The translations under genes and the position numbers were made by a program. Below, piece after piece: positions 16,835 to 26,183 of a stretch of DNA of 64,000 bases. How positions within the stretch are numbered: position 1 is the stretch's first letter; each line of letters begins with the position of its first letter. Source of the stretch: CAVOAK01 sp965217615. Its GTDB lineage: Bacteria; Pseudomonadota; Alphaproteobacteria; UBA8366; CAVOAK01. The DNA lies in contig CBDCIT010000014.1 in NCBI GenBank assembly GCA_965217615.1, positions 186,001 through 250,000 of the forward strand, in the 5' to 3' direction. Below the pieces are notes generated by a model that searched no databases, was not told the origin of the DNA, and saw nothing but the letters and a program-made list of their open reading frames with translations.

Positions 16835-18445
16835 ATGAGCAGCGATTCCAAGAATCCAGAGTCGATTAGTCCGCCTAACGGCGGCAATGATGTCTCACGC
16901 CGTGAGTTCATCGATCGTGCGGCCGCCCTAGGCGTCAGCACGGCCATGCTGGCAAGCATGATAGGGGCCGGAACTCTGCCACGTGAAGCCAAAGCCGCAA
17001 CACCGAAGCGGGGCGGTCATCTCCGTATAGCCGCCGCCAGCGGAAATACGTCGGACACACTCGATCCGCATTTGAAAACGAGTGAGTTCACGAATTTGGC
17101 ACGGGCAGCAATGCGAAACACCCTGGGCGAAGTGATTCACACGGGGAAACTCGTACCTTCTTTGGCGGAATCCTGGGAGCCGGGCGATAGCGCAGACATC
17201 TGGATCTTCACTCTGCGGAAAGACGTCACCTTCCACGATGGCAAAACCCTCGACCAGGATGATGTCATCAACACAATCGACTATCACAGACGTGAAGGTT
17301 CGAAATCGTCGAGAAAGTCATTCGCAAAGCAAGTCAAGGAGATGATCAAGGACGGCAAGCACCGTGTCGTCTTCAAGTTGGAAGGTAAGAATGCCAACTA
17401 CCCCTTCATCGGCGGCGGGTTTGAAATTAATTCGTTCAACAAGGCTGGGGAACTCTACGACGTCGCCAACGGCACGGGCCCTTACAGTATGAAGGAGTTT
17501 GTGCCGGGCCAGCGGATGACGTTGACGCGCAATCCCAACCACTGGGACGACAGTGTCGGCCACGTCGATGACGTCACGATCGTGAATATTACGGACGTGG
17601 CTGCCCGCCAGAATGCATTGGTGACGGGCGAGGTGGACGTCATTAGCAGACCCAGTCCTAAGACGTTTCCACTGCTCAAGCGCACCAAGGGTATAGAGAC
17701 GGAGGCTGTAACCGGAGCCCTCCACCGCACCTGGCCGATGGACATTCGTGCGGAGCCCTTTAGTAACCCTGATGTGCGGAAGGCGCTGAGATTGGCCGTC
17801 GATCGCCCGGATATCGTCGCTAAGGTTCTGAACGGCGGCGGCTCGCTAGGCAACGACCATCCCATCTCGGTCAAGGATCCGATGTACAATCCGAACCTGA
17901 CGCAACGCGTCTACGATCCGGATAAGGCCAAGTTCCACCTGAAGAAAGCCGGGATGGAGAATCTGACCGTGAAACTGAGTTCGTCGGAGGCCATTTGGGC
18001 CGGCGCTCTCGACGCCGCACAGCTCTATAGCGAGCACGCCAAAAAGGCGGGAATCAACCTGGTGGTCAACAAGGTGCCGAACGACGGCTACTGGAACAAT
18101 GTCTGGTTGAAGCATCCATGGGCCACTTCCTACTGGAATGCGGGACCAACTGCGGACCATATGTTGACCCGTGCATACGGTGCCGAGGCAACTTGGAACG
18201 AAACCCATTGGAAACACCCACGCTTCAACATGTTGCTGGAAGAGGCGCGGGGCGAGCTCGATTTCAACAAAGCGCGTGAAATGTATTGGGAAATGCAGAA
18301 GATCATTCACGAAGAAGGCGCGACCGTTATCGCGGTCTTCTCCGATGAGCTTTACGCGCATTCGGACAAGTTGGCGCATGGTCCAATTGCTGGCAACTGG
18401 GAAATGGACGGCTACTTCTTGATCAAGCGGTGGTGGTTCAGTTAA
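16835..18445 (+). CDS. Peptide/opine-type ABC transporter substrate-binding protein (Tat exported)
   Basis: ATG 16835 follows GGGAGAGG. The first 60 residues hold a twin-arginine signal (VSRREFIDRAAALGVSTAML), so the 536-residue protein is probably exported folded. The mature part is a family 5 solute-binding protein: LAESWEPGDSADIWIFTLRK, VTFHDGKTLDQDDVINTIDY, ATGTGPYSMKEF-like GPYSMKEFVPG, and DIRAEPFSNPDVRKALRLAV. Ligands of this family are oligopeptides, nickel or opine-like molecules. Two permease genes follow at 20411 and 21381, with a divergent amidase between, but no ATPase genes are present. Confidence 0.92.
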   Translation: MSSDSKNPESISPPNGGNDVSRREFIDRAAALGVSTAMLASMIGAGTLPREAKAATPKRGGHLRIAAASGNTSDTLDPHLKTSEFTNLARAAMRNTLGEVIHTGKLVPSLAESWEPGDSADIWIFTLRKDVTFHDGKTLDQDDVINTIDYHRREGSKSSRKSFAKQVKEMIKDGKHRVVFKLEGKNANYPFIGGGFEINSFNKAGELYDVANGTGPYSMKEFVPGQRMTLTRNPNHWDDSVGHVDDVTIVNITDVAARQNALVTGEVDVISRPSPKTFPLLKRTKGIETEAVTGALHRTWPMDIRAEPFSNPDVRKALRLAVDRPDIVAKVLNGGGSLGNDHPISVKDPMYNPNLTQRVYDPDKAKFHLKKAGMENLTVKLSSSEAIWAGALDAAQLYSEHAKKAGINLVVNKVPNDGYWNNVWLKHPWATSYWNAGPTADHMLTRAYGAEATWNETHWKHPRFNMLLEEARGELDFNKAREMYWEMQKIIHEEGATVIAVFSDELYAHSDKLAHGPIAGNWEMDGYFLIKRWWFS

Positions 18446-18477
18446 GTCGCGTTCGCGTTCATTAGTTAGTCTTCGGG

Positions 18478-18510
18478 TGGCCCGCGTCCTCAAGTCAGGG
18501 GGCGCGGGTC
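18478..18510. terminator. GC-rich hairpin between convergent genes
   Basis: CCCGCG (18481-18486) pairs with CGCGGG (18503-18508), with further partial pairing inside, between the binding-protein gene and the convergent amidase gene. Position favours a terminator for both sides; the T-rich tail is weak. Confidence 0.4.
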
Positions 18511-18631
18511 ATTCGCATCTGGCCTATCATATACGCGGCGGTGGAATTGGCCATCTAAGCGAACGAAAGCGCCCATGGCCGGCGGACGACTTGGATCGAG
18601 CGTTGCGCGGGACCAAAGGAAGAACCGGAAT

Positions 18632-20143
18632 CTAGACGGATTTCCAGTCTCCCGACTGCTCGAAGGCGTGTGCTGCGCAATAAATGGTCGACTCGTCATA
18701 GTCCTTGGCCGTCAGCATGAGACCGATCGGCAGTCCCTCGCTCATGCCACAGGGCATGCTCATTGCCGGATGGCCTGTGAGGTTGGCCGCCCAGGTATTC
18801 ACGGAGCCTGGGGTTGGACGCGCCGGCTGAGCTTCCTTCTGTGCATCGGCTCGCGGATAAGGCTGCGCTTTCCTTGAGTGAGTCGGCATGACCAGCAGGT
18901 CGCACGTAGCCAACGCATTTTCGTAATCCTGTCTGACTTTGCGCCGCAGGTTCTGCGCCTTGCCATAGAGACGTCCCTGGTGGTTTTCGTGAAGATAGGT
19001 TCCAAGGAGCAGGTCGACCTTGACACCCGGGTCAAGCTGGTCGGCCCGGGTTTCCCAGTCGGCCAAGTGTGCGAGCAGGCTCGGGACATAAAGGCCTTTC
19101 AGCCCCGTCGTAGCGCCTTTGGCGTAGATCATGTCGACCGCAAAGGCTTCCGGCCCGATACCGCCCCATATGGCGCCGCACTGCAGATGCATGGGGATGG
19201 AAATCTCGCGCAGCTCGGCGCCAAGTTGGGCAAAAATGTCGATGGCCTTGCGGACCGTCGCATCGACGTCGGGATCGCCTCTGGCGTGGCCAAATCCCTC
19301 TTTGACGATGCCGATTTTTAGCCCCTCGACGCCCTGTTCGAGCGTGCTCAAGTAGTCGTCGGGATTTCGGTATTCCTGCCGCATATCCATGCCGTCAGCG
19401 CCGGCTATCACTTCCAGCAGAAGGGCATTGTTGTGAACCGTGCTGGTCATTGGGCCGATGTGATCGAGCGTCGGTTCGTATTGCATGATGCCCGTAAATG
19501 GCACCAATCCGAACGTCGGCTTCATACCGTAAACGCCACAGAAGGATGCAGGTCCACGGATCGAGCCGCCTTGATCGCCGCCGATCGCCATGTCGACCTC
19601 GCCTGCCGCGACGAGTGCGGCGCATCCCGAAGACGAACCGCCAGTTGCGTAGCCGGGCTTGCGCGGGTTGACGACTTCTCCATGGGTGCTCGTTGCACCC
19701 CCTCCATGACTCATGCACTCGGTTTCCGCTTTTCCGGCGATCTCGCCGCCGGCATCGAGTATCCGCGTGACGACGGTCGCGTCGACCTCGGGCACATAGC
19801 CCTCCATGACCCAGGTACCGTGCAGCATCGGCACATGGGCCAACATGATATTGTCTTTCAGTGCGATAGATTTGCCGTACAGCTTTCCTGACGCGGCACC
19901 TTTGACAACGACTTTGCGGCACCACGCATTGTAAGGGTTGTCCTCGGGCTTCGGCCGGTGCCCGGCTTCGCGCGAATATTTTACCTCCGGAAGGTAGTCA
20001 GGCAGCGTCTCAAGCTCCTGAAGATGCGCAAAACGTGGCTTCAGGAGCTCGCGAAAATTGTCGATGTCATCGGGGCTTAGCTCAAACCCGCAAAGCTCGG
20101 CGAGTTCATGCATTTCAGTGGAACTTGGAAGCCCAATCGTCAT
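18632..20143 (-). CDS. Amidase signature family hydrolase
   Basis: This 503-residue protein has the Ser-cisSer-Lys machinery of the amidase signature family. The lysine is in YGKSIALKDNIMLAHVPM, and the glycine/serine-rich block is ATGGSSSGCAALVAAGEVDM with AIGGDQGGSIRGPASFCGVY. The C-terminus has GHPAMSMPCGMSEGLPIGLM. Enzymes of the group hydrolyse a wide range of amides, and some cut acyl-D-amino compounds or nitrile-derived amides. It is divergent from the permease genes at 20411 and next to the binding protein, so it may act on the imported compound. No signal peptide, so cytoplasmic. Confidence 0.93.
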   Translation of the reverse strand: MTIGLPSSTEMHELAELCGFELSPDDIDNFRELLKPRFAHLQELETLPDYLPEVKYSREAGHRPKPEDNPYNAWCRKVVVKGAASGKLYGKSIALKDNIMLAHVPMLHGTWVMEGYVPEVDATVVTRILDAGGEIAGKAETECMSHGGGATSTHGEVVNPRKPGYATGGSSSGCAALVAAGEVDMAIGGDQGGSIRGPASFCGVYGMKPTFGLVPFTGIMQYEPTLDHIGPMTSTVHNNALLLEVIAGADGMDMRQEYRNPDDYLSTLEQGVEGLKIGIVKEGFGHARGDPDVDATVRKAIDIFAQLGAELREISIPMHLQCGAIWGGIGPEAFAVDMIYAKGATTGLKGLYVPSLLAHLADWETRADQLDPGVKVDLLLGTYLHENHQGRLYGKAQNLRRKVRQDYENALATCDLLVMPTHSRKAQPYPRADAQKEAQPARPTPGSVNTWAANLTGHPAMSMPCGMSEGLPIGLMLTAKDYDESTIYCAAHAFEQSGDWKSV

Positions 20144-20410
20144 GTCGATGCTCCCATGGTCTCGTATACACGGCGATTAAACCAGTAATCACTACGCTCT
20201 TCCAGCGGACCATCCGCTGCATTTCGAGCTTAGCGATGCCAGCCAATCTCACCATTTTACGCGTAAGCGGCGAAAAGTTTTTTGATGCAGCACGACAGCG
20301 ACCTGTTAACCTAGCGGTCTGTTCGAATTGTGGGGGACCTCTTGTAGGTTAAAGGCAGCCAACTTGCGCGTTTTGCAGTTTCCTCTAACGACTGCCTGAT
20401 TGAGGGGGAA

Positions 20411-21373
20411 ATGAAGAGAATTGCGTTTCTTGTGGCTCAGCGACTAGGGCTTGGGTTGATCTCGCTCTTTGTCGTTACGCTTTTTATCGCGTCAGGCGTC
20501 GAGTTGCTGCCCGGCGACCTGGCGGAAACCCTTCTCGGCCAGTCGGCGACACCGGAAACGGTGGCCGCATTCCGCAAGGAAATCGGACTCGATCTTCCCT
20601 TCCACATTCGCTACGTCGTTTGGCTGGGCAACGTCGTCCAAGGTGATTTAGGACACTCGCTCGCGAACAGTTACGTCGTGGTATCCGAGCTGATCGGGTC
20701 GCGGGTATTCAACACGCTGTTTCTGGCTGCGATGGCCGCGTCGATGGCCGTGCCCATCGGCCTTACCCTCGGCGTCCTTGCGGCGCTTTATCGCAACACG
20801 CCGTTCGATCGTTCGGTCAATGTTGTGAATCTGACGTGGGTGTCATTTCCTGATTACTTTATCGGCTACGTGCTGATCCTCTTCCTGGCGATCAATCTAG
20901 GAATTTTCCCGAGCATTTCGAACATCACCCCGGAAATGACGTTTGGCGAACGTGCCTTTCGAACACTGATGCCCGCTGTAACCATGTGTCTGGCAAGCAC
21001 GGCGCATATTATGCGGATGACACGCGCTGCGATCATCAACCTGCTGGCCAGCCCCTATATCGAAATGGCGCGTCTCAAGGGTCTCAGTCCGACCCGCATC
21101 ATTGTCAAGCACGCGCTGCCCAACGCCATAGCGCCGATCGCCAATGTTGTCGTGATCAACCTTGCCTATCTTGTGGTCGGCGTCGTCATTACCGAAGTTG
21201 TGTTCGTCTACCCCGGACTCGGGCAACTCCTCATTGATTCGGTTACTAGCCGGGATATTCCCGTCGTACAGGCCGCGGCGATGATCTTTGCCGTAACCTA
21301 CATTCTCTTGAACTTGTTGGCCGACGTCCTCTCGATTGTCAGCAATCCTCTCATACTCCACCCGAGGCAATGA
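20411..21373 (+). CDS. ABC transporter permease, DppB/OppB type
   Basis: The 320-residue inner-membrane protein has about six membrane segments. It starts MKRIAFLVAQRLGLGLISLF with LLPGDLAETLLGQSATPETV, and has the EAA-like loop SPYIEMARLKGLSPTRIIVK-HALPNAIAPI. The latter contacts the ATPase in dipeptide-type importers. The gene starts 267 bp from the divergent amidase gene and is followed after 7 bp by the DppC-type permease. Confidence 0.92.
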   Translation: MKRIAFLVAQRLGLGLISLFVVTLFIASGVELLPGDLAETLLGQSATPETVAAFRKEIGLDLPFHIRYVVWLGNVVQGDLGHSLANSYVVVSELIGSRVFNTLFLAAMAASMAVPIGLTLGVLAALYRNTPFDRSVNVVNLTWVSFPDYFIGYVLILFLAINLGIFPSISNITPEMTFGERAFRTLMPAVTMCLASTAHIMRMTRAAIINLLASPYIEMARLKGLSPTRIIVKHALPNAIAPIANVVVINLAYLVVGVVITEVVFVYPGLGQLLIDSVTSRDIPVVQAAAMIFAVTYILLNLLADVLSIVSNPLILHPRQ

Positions 21374-21380
21374 GGACGTC

Positions 21381-22253
21381 ATGACGCAACAGGCTCTAGT
21401 TTCGACACGGCGCAATGGCGAAGTCATGAGCCAAGCGTTCAAGTTGTTCCGTGACGCTCCGCTGCCGTCTCAGTTCGGGTTTGTGATGGTATCGGCCTAC
21501 ATTTTCGTTTCGGTGTTTGCCCCCGTGCTCGCGCCATACGGAGAAACCGAGATCGTCGGCGATCATTACGAGGCCTGGAGCGAAGCCTTTCCGCTCGGCA
21601 CCGACCATATCGGTCGTGACATGATGAGCCGGATGATCTATGGCGCCCGTAACACCATCGGCATCGCATTTGTAGCTGCGTCACTGGGATTCCTGGGCGG
21701 CGGCGTTGCCGGCATGTTGGCGGCCATGCTGGGCGGCTGGACGGATCAGGTGTTGTCGCGCATCAATGATATCCTGATGGCCATCCCCGGGCTCATCTTC
21801 ATACTCCTCGTTCTCTCCTTTCTCGGCACCTCGATCCCCGTGTTGGTCAGCGTGATCGGGCTGTTCGAGGCGACGCGCGTATTTCGCGTTACGCGCGCGG
21901 CCGCGACGAATGTCGAGGTGATGGAATTCGTCGAAGTGGCGAAGCTGCGCGGCGAGAATCTGTGGTGGCTGATCCGGCGCGAGGTCCTGCCCAACATAAC
22001 CGCACCGCTGGCCGCCGAGTTCGGCATTCGGTTTACCTTTACATTCCTGTTCATCGCCGGCCTCAGCTTCCTTGGCCTCGGCATTCAGCCGCCGACCGCC
22101 GATTGGGGCAGCATGGTCCGGGAAAACTCGATTCTCATCACATTTGGTGATTTCACGCCATTGCTACCGGCGGCGGCGATTGCACTGCTGACGATCAGCG
22201 TCAACTTCATCATCGACTGGTTTCTGCATAAATCCAGCGGACTAAAAGAGTAA
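21381..22253 (+). CDS. ABC transporter permease, DppC/OppC type
   Basis: ATG 21381 (ribosome site TGAGGA) begins 290 residues. FPLGTDHIGRDMMSRMIYGA and the conserved DPPC segments GGWTDQVLSRINDILMAIPG and LRGENLWWLIRREVLPNIT identify the second permease of a dipeptide-type importer. The last part has GLSFLGLGIQPPTADWGSMV. It pairs with the permease before it. No ATPase genes (DppD/DppF) follow: the next gene encodes a Rieske oxygenase. Confidence 0.92.
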   Translation: MTQQALVSTRRNGEVMSQAFKLFRDAPLPSQFGFVMVSAYIFVSVFAPVLAPYGETEIVGDHYEAWSEAFPLGTDHIGRDMMSRMIYGARNTIGIAFVAASLGFLGGGVAGMLAAMLGGWTDQVLSRINDILMAIPGLIFILLVLSFLGTSIPVLVSVIGLFEATRVFRVTRAAATNVEVMEFVEVAKLRGENLWWLIRREVLPNITAPLAAEFGIRFTFTFLFIAGLSFLGLGIQPPTADWGSMVRENSILITFGDFTPLLPAAAIALLTISVNFIIDWFLHKSSGLKE

Positions 22254-22422
22254 ATAGGCGCACGGCACGACATCCCGAAAGTGGCCGGAGATCAAGATTT
22301 TTGATGTGGTGCTCGAAAACATTTCAGTGTTCCGATATGCCAACGAGGCATATCTTGTCCGTTCTTGAGCAACCGTGTTTGGTTGGGTCGCCATACGACG
22401 GGACATCGCGAGGTGAAATACA

Positions 22423-23637
22423 ATGGACATGACCGCTGCGGATATTCTTGGCGAGGACGCAATCGAGGCTCTTTTTCGCCCGATCGAAGAGGCGCGTGGC
22501 CTGCCAACCAAAGCATACACCAGTCAGGAGTTCTACGATCTTGAGCAGCAGGTGCTGTTCCCGAAGACTTGGGTGGGTGTAGCTTTTGATACAGACGTGC
22601 CTGAGCCCGGCGATGCCATGCCGATAACCGCCTCGGGCTTGCCGCTCATCATCGTGCGCGACCGAAAGGGCGAGGTTCGCGCTTTTCACAATGTCTGCCG
22701 ACATAGAGCCACAATAATCCTGCAGAAGCCCGAGCAGGGGCTGACGAACCTCCAGTGTCCGTACCACGCCTGGACCTGGGATCTCGAGGGCAACCTGAAG
22801 GCGACACCCTATTTCGACGGGACGCCGAACTCGGAGAATTTCCAGGTCGATCCGGAGAAGAACGGTCTAGTTCCTGTGCGCTGCGGCGTGTGGAACCATG
22901 TGGTGTTCATCAATATTGAAGGCAATGCGCCGCCGTTAGAGGAATATGTAGCGCCGGCAGCCGAGCAATACGCTTGCTTCGATCTCGACACCATGAAACT
23001 CGGACACCGGATCGAGTGGGAGTATGCCGCGAACTGGAAGCTGGTGAACGATAACTGGGAAAATTATCACAACACTTGGATCCACGCGGGCATCTTCGAC
23101 AAGATGTCGGATGAGGTGAATGTGGACACGGGCGAGCTTTACACCGATCAACTTGGTAGCGGATCGGTCATTTCGCTCGCTGGCAACGATAAAAGGCCAC
23201 CCAATGTGCGTAAGCCGAAGGGGCCAGTTCCAAAGGCCCCGTTGCCTATTCCACTGCGGCCGGGCGCCAAGCAAGGCGGCGGCAGTAATTCGATCCTTCC
23301 CAATACGACCGTTTCGTGGGGCGGGCCGACCTACGCTCCGGTTGTTTATACGCCGATTGCGCCGGACAGGACGCTTGCACGGATGGCGTTCTATTTCGCC
23401 GGTGAGGCGGCGACGAGCGACAAGTATGCCGAAGCACGTGAGTATTCCCTCGATCGCTGGCTTGGGCATACCCAAAAGCTCGAGGATCGCACTGGAATCC
23501 GCCCGCAGGACCATAGCTGTATGGAGCTGCAGCAGCGGGCCCGAAAGTCGCCGGCAGCGAACCGGGTTCAGTTTTCTCCGACTTGGGAAAACAACATCCA
23601 CTATTTCCAGAAATGGTTGGTAGAGCACCTGTCCTGA
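22423..23637 (+). CDS. Rieske (2Fe-2S) ring-hydroxylating oxygenase alpha subunit
   Basis: This 404-residue protein carries a Rieske site near residues 85-110, FHNVCRHRATII followed by LTNLQCPYHAWTWDLEG (C-x-H...C-x2-H). In the catalytic domain NDNWENYHNTWIHAGIF supplies iron-ligand histidines. The tail includes MELQQRARKSPA. Such oxygenases activate O2 to hydroxylate or dealkylate aromatic and other ring or N-methyl substrates with help from a reductase, which is not in the window. A frameshifted paralogue is at 32630-33837. It lies 169 bp after the permease pair, in the same direction. Confidence 0.93.
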   Translation: MDMTAADILGEDAIEALFRPIEEARGLPTKAYTSQEFYDLEQQVLFPKTWVGVAFDTDVPEPGDAMPITASGLPLIIVRDRKGEVRAFHNVCRHRATIILQKPEQGLTNLQCPYHAWTWDLEGNLKATPYFDGTPNSENFQVDPEKNGLVPVRCGVWNHVVFINIEGNAPPLEEYVAPAAEQYACFDLDTMKLGHRIEWEYAANWKLVNDNWENYHNTWIHAGIFDKMSDEVNVDTGELYTDQLGSGSVISLAGNDKRPPNVRKPKGPVPKAPLPIPLRPGAKQGGGSNSILPNTTVSWGGPTYAPVVYTPIAPDRTLARMAFYFAGEAATSDKYAEAREYSLDRWLGHTQKLEDRTGIRPQDHSCMELQQRARKSPAANRVQFSPTWENNIHYFQKWLVEHLS

Positions 23638-23987
23638 TCACCTCGCTTTGCCGGTCCGGCATGATCCAGGTCTTGGCGGCTGGAAATCCCAGCAACGCGC
23701 GGCGTAGAGTTCTGAGGGGCGTGAACTGAATTTTCCCGTGACCAGCGCAGTTTCTCCAAGAACCGATGCGTGAGGTCCAGTCATAGCGGCCTAGGGTGGG
23801 CCGGATTGACATACCCGATCCTGCGACCACGCTCTATTCTGCAACGCACTTGAATTCGGAGTGGGTGTGAAGTGCGAGCAATTCACCGAGCTACGCGAGG
23901 GATTGACCGCGTTGTGGTCGGAGACCCCGGAAGCGGAGTTGGAGCTTCAAGTTCACGGGTGCCGTCGCCCAAAGTCATCGCGCACTG

Positions 23988-25589
23988 ATGGCGTCCGCAC
24001 ACAAGGGAGCGGTGACCCTAGATATCCACGAGCCGCAGGTCGCGCGCCACATTGAGACACTGCGATCCGGCCCTGAGACACACGGCTGGGCGAACGCGTT
24101 CCTCGCTATGTCGCTCCAAGAGTGGGCGCACCGTCTTCCGCCACCGCCTGACCCCGCGCTGGTTCCCGATTGGCTCATCGAAATCTTTCTTGAGTTCCAA
24201 TTCGCCGGACCGGCGTTGTTCCACGAGACCGGTGACGCGGAAAACTTTATCGCGCACTTGGAGCGATGGTTCGACGTTATCCTTGCTGGCAGCAACAAGC
24301 CCGACGAACCAATCCTGCTTGCTGCACGTATGGCTACCGAAACGGCGCATAGTCATGTGCTCAGCTACCTCACCCAACAATCCGTACGACACCCGACCGC
24401 CAAAGCGAGACAGATTCACGCGCATCTGATGGCTCGAGATGGCCATGCATTGGCTCATGAGTTTCCAGAGACGACAAAGCGTCCACGCAAGCGAATTGGA
24501 CTCTATCGGCATCGTTGGTCTGGGACCGAATTGATGTTCGTTTTGCCGATCCTGCGGCATCTCGATAGGTCTGCGTTCGAGGTTGTTCTGATCGCCGATG
24601 TAAGTGACGGATCAGATGAGGAGGCGATGTGTAGGGGATACGCCGATTCATTTGTTCTGCTGCCTGCTAAGCTCGAGCAGGTGGTCGCTTCAGTACGTTC
24701 GCAAGATCTGGATATGTTGTTGATTGCAACATTTCTTGCGCACGCTAACGACCGTCGGGTGCAGTTCGCTATGCATCGATTGGCACGGCGTCAGGCTACC
24801 TATTTTACCTCGCCCGCAACTTCGGGAATGCCGCATATGGATTTGTTCCTGACTGCCCACAGACTCGATCCGCAGGCGGACGACGACTTTAGCGAAACGG
24901 CGGTACTTCTGCCGGATCCGGGGTTGTGTTTTGACAGGAACTACTTTGAGGCGCTGTGGCAGCCTCCTGCTCTTTCGCGGACTGAGATCGGCGTCAAGGA
25001 GGATGAGATCTTGTTCATCTGTACCGGCGCGCTCGCGAAGATCTCTGTCGGGCAGCGGAATTGTTGGTATGCAATCCTGGAACGAATGCCGCAGGCGCGC
25101 GTCCTGGCGACACCTATCAGCGAAGTAAGTATGCTGGCGAGCCTCGATGCGGTGCGACTGACGGTCGCGTTCGAGTTCGCGCGTAAAGGGCTCGACCAGT
25201 CACGCGTGATCGTCAGCGATGCGCGTGGTTCAGATACGATTCGCGCCTATGCCAAATTAGCTGACGTGTTCCTCAACACCTTCCCATTTGGCGGTTCGGC
25301 GTCACTTGTCGAGAATCTGTTGTTCGGGCCGCCGCCAGTGGTGATGCGGGGCAAAAGGCTTGCCTCGCGCATGGCCGAGGTGATCATGCAAGAATTGGGA
25401 TTAGACGACCTGATCGCTGAAAGTCCGCAAGACTTCGTCGAATTGGCCTGCCGGCTAGGGGAGGACCCTCACTATCGGGAGGCGGTGCGTATGCGCATCG
25501 ATGCCGCGATGGCCGAACCGTGCCGGATCTTCGATATGGCGCGTTTTGGCGCAGCCGCAAACCGCATCCTTCGTGAACTTACACACTAG
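23988..25589 (+). CDS. GT41/SPINDLY-like O-GlcNAc-transferase family protein
   Basis: The product is 533 residues from ATG 23988. Residues about 165-520 follow bacterial SPINDLY/OGT catalytic domains: KRIGLYRHRWSGTELMFVLP, then the sugar-nucleotide site region YAKLADVFLNTFPFGGSASL with ENLLFGPPPVVMRGKRLASR, and DFVELACRLGEDPHYREAVR. These enzymes transfer GlcNAc or other sugars to proteins. There is no clear TPR array before it. A second frame from GTG 23867 (VKCEQFTELREGLTALWSET) joins smoothly if one or two bases are restored near 23957, so the true start may be 23867 and the gene frameshifted. Confidence 0.75.
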   Translation: MASAHKGAVTLDIHEPQVARHIETLRSGPETHGWANAFLAMSLQEWAHRLPPPPDPALVPDWLIEIFLEFQFAGPALFHETGDAENFIAHLERWFDVILAGSNKPDEPILLAARMATETAHSHVLSYLTQQSVRHPTAKARQIHAHLMARDGHALAHEFPETTKRPRKRIGLYRHRWSGTELMFVLPILRHLDRSAFEVVLIADVSDGSDEEAMCRGYADSFVLLPAKLEQVVASVRSQDLDMLLIATFLAHANDRRVQFAMHRLARRQATYFTSPATSGMPHMDLFLTAHRLDPQADDDFSETAVLLPDPGLCFDRNYFEALWQPPALSRTEIGVKEDEILFICTGALAKISVGQRNCWYAILERMPQARVLATPISEVSMLASLDAVRLTVAFEFARKGLDQSRVIVSDARGSDTIRAYAKLADVFLNTFPFGGSASLVENLLFGPPPVVMRGKRLASRMAEVIMQELGLDDLIAESPQDFVELACRLGEDPHYREAVRMRIDAAMAEPCRIFDMARFGAAANRILRELTH

Positions 25590-25606
25590 TGTACCCGCGC
25601 CTCGCG

Positions 25607-26170
25607 TCACGTGAAGTTGCGGATAAAGGAATGCAGGCTTGGCCAGTTGCCGAGATCGTCGTAGCTGCGCAATTCGAACGACGTTAGCGCTAGGCCAAGC
25701 GCCTCAATTTCGACTGGATCGCGACGGATCGATCTCGTCATCATCTCAAGCAATGGCCGTCCCGCGGATTGTCGGAACCCAAACGCGCCCCAAAAGCCAT
25801 TGAATCCCTGCTGATCCGCACTGGGTTTGTCGCAGAACGCGGCAACTCCTCCATCCGCCACAACTGTGAGGGCGCCGAGCGTAGAGAGCCGATTGGGATC
25901 GCTCTCACGCATGTATGCAAAGGCCGCATCGTGGTTTTCCAGCAACGTGTCCATGGTCGGTACAACAGGATGATCGCTCTCTTCGCGCAGATAGCTGTCG
26001 GGTAACAGCACCAGATTTTTCTCTGCAAACAACGACTCGGCAGAAAGAATGCTGCCCGACCATTCGAAGTTGGCATCGTTGAAATAACAAAATCGGATCT
26101 CGAACGCCTTCCGCCATTTGTCGAGAAATCGCACGAAGGGCTTATCCCTCTGAACCCGGTTTGACGACAT
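25607..26170 (-). pseudogene. Sugar nucleotidyltransferase-like protein, N-terminus lost
   Basis: The remaining 187 residues include FLDKWRKAFEIRFCYFNDAN, the NTP-transferase-like KNLVLLPDSYLREESDHPVV and VADGGVAAFCDKPSADQQGF. The N-terminal nucleotide-binding loop (GGxGTR-type) is missing: the frame runs into the target repeat of the IS1202-type element at 26168. The sequence beyond the element belongs to an IS1595 remnant, so the 5' part is gone. It could have served polysaccharide synthesis together with the GT41-like gene on the opposite strand. Confidence 0.7.
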
Positions 26171-26183
26171 GTTGGGTTTGCGG
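26168..26183. repeat. Left target duplication of IS1202-type copy A
   Basis: CATGTTGGGTTTGCGG matches the right flank at 27534-27549 (CATGTTGGGTATGCGG) in 15 of 16 bases. The pair brackets the element directly. Confidence 0.85.
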
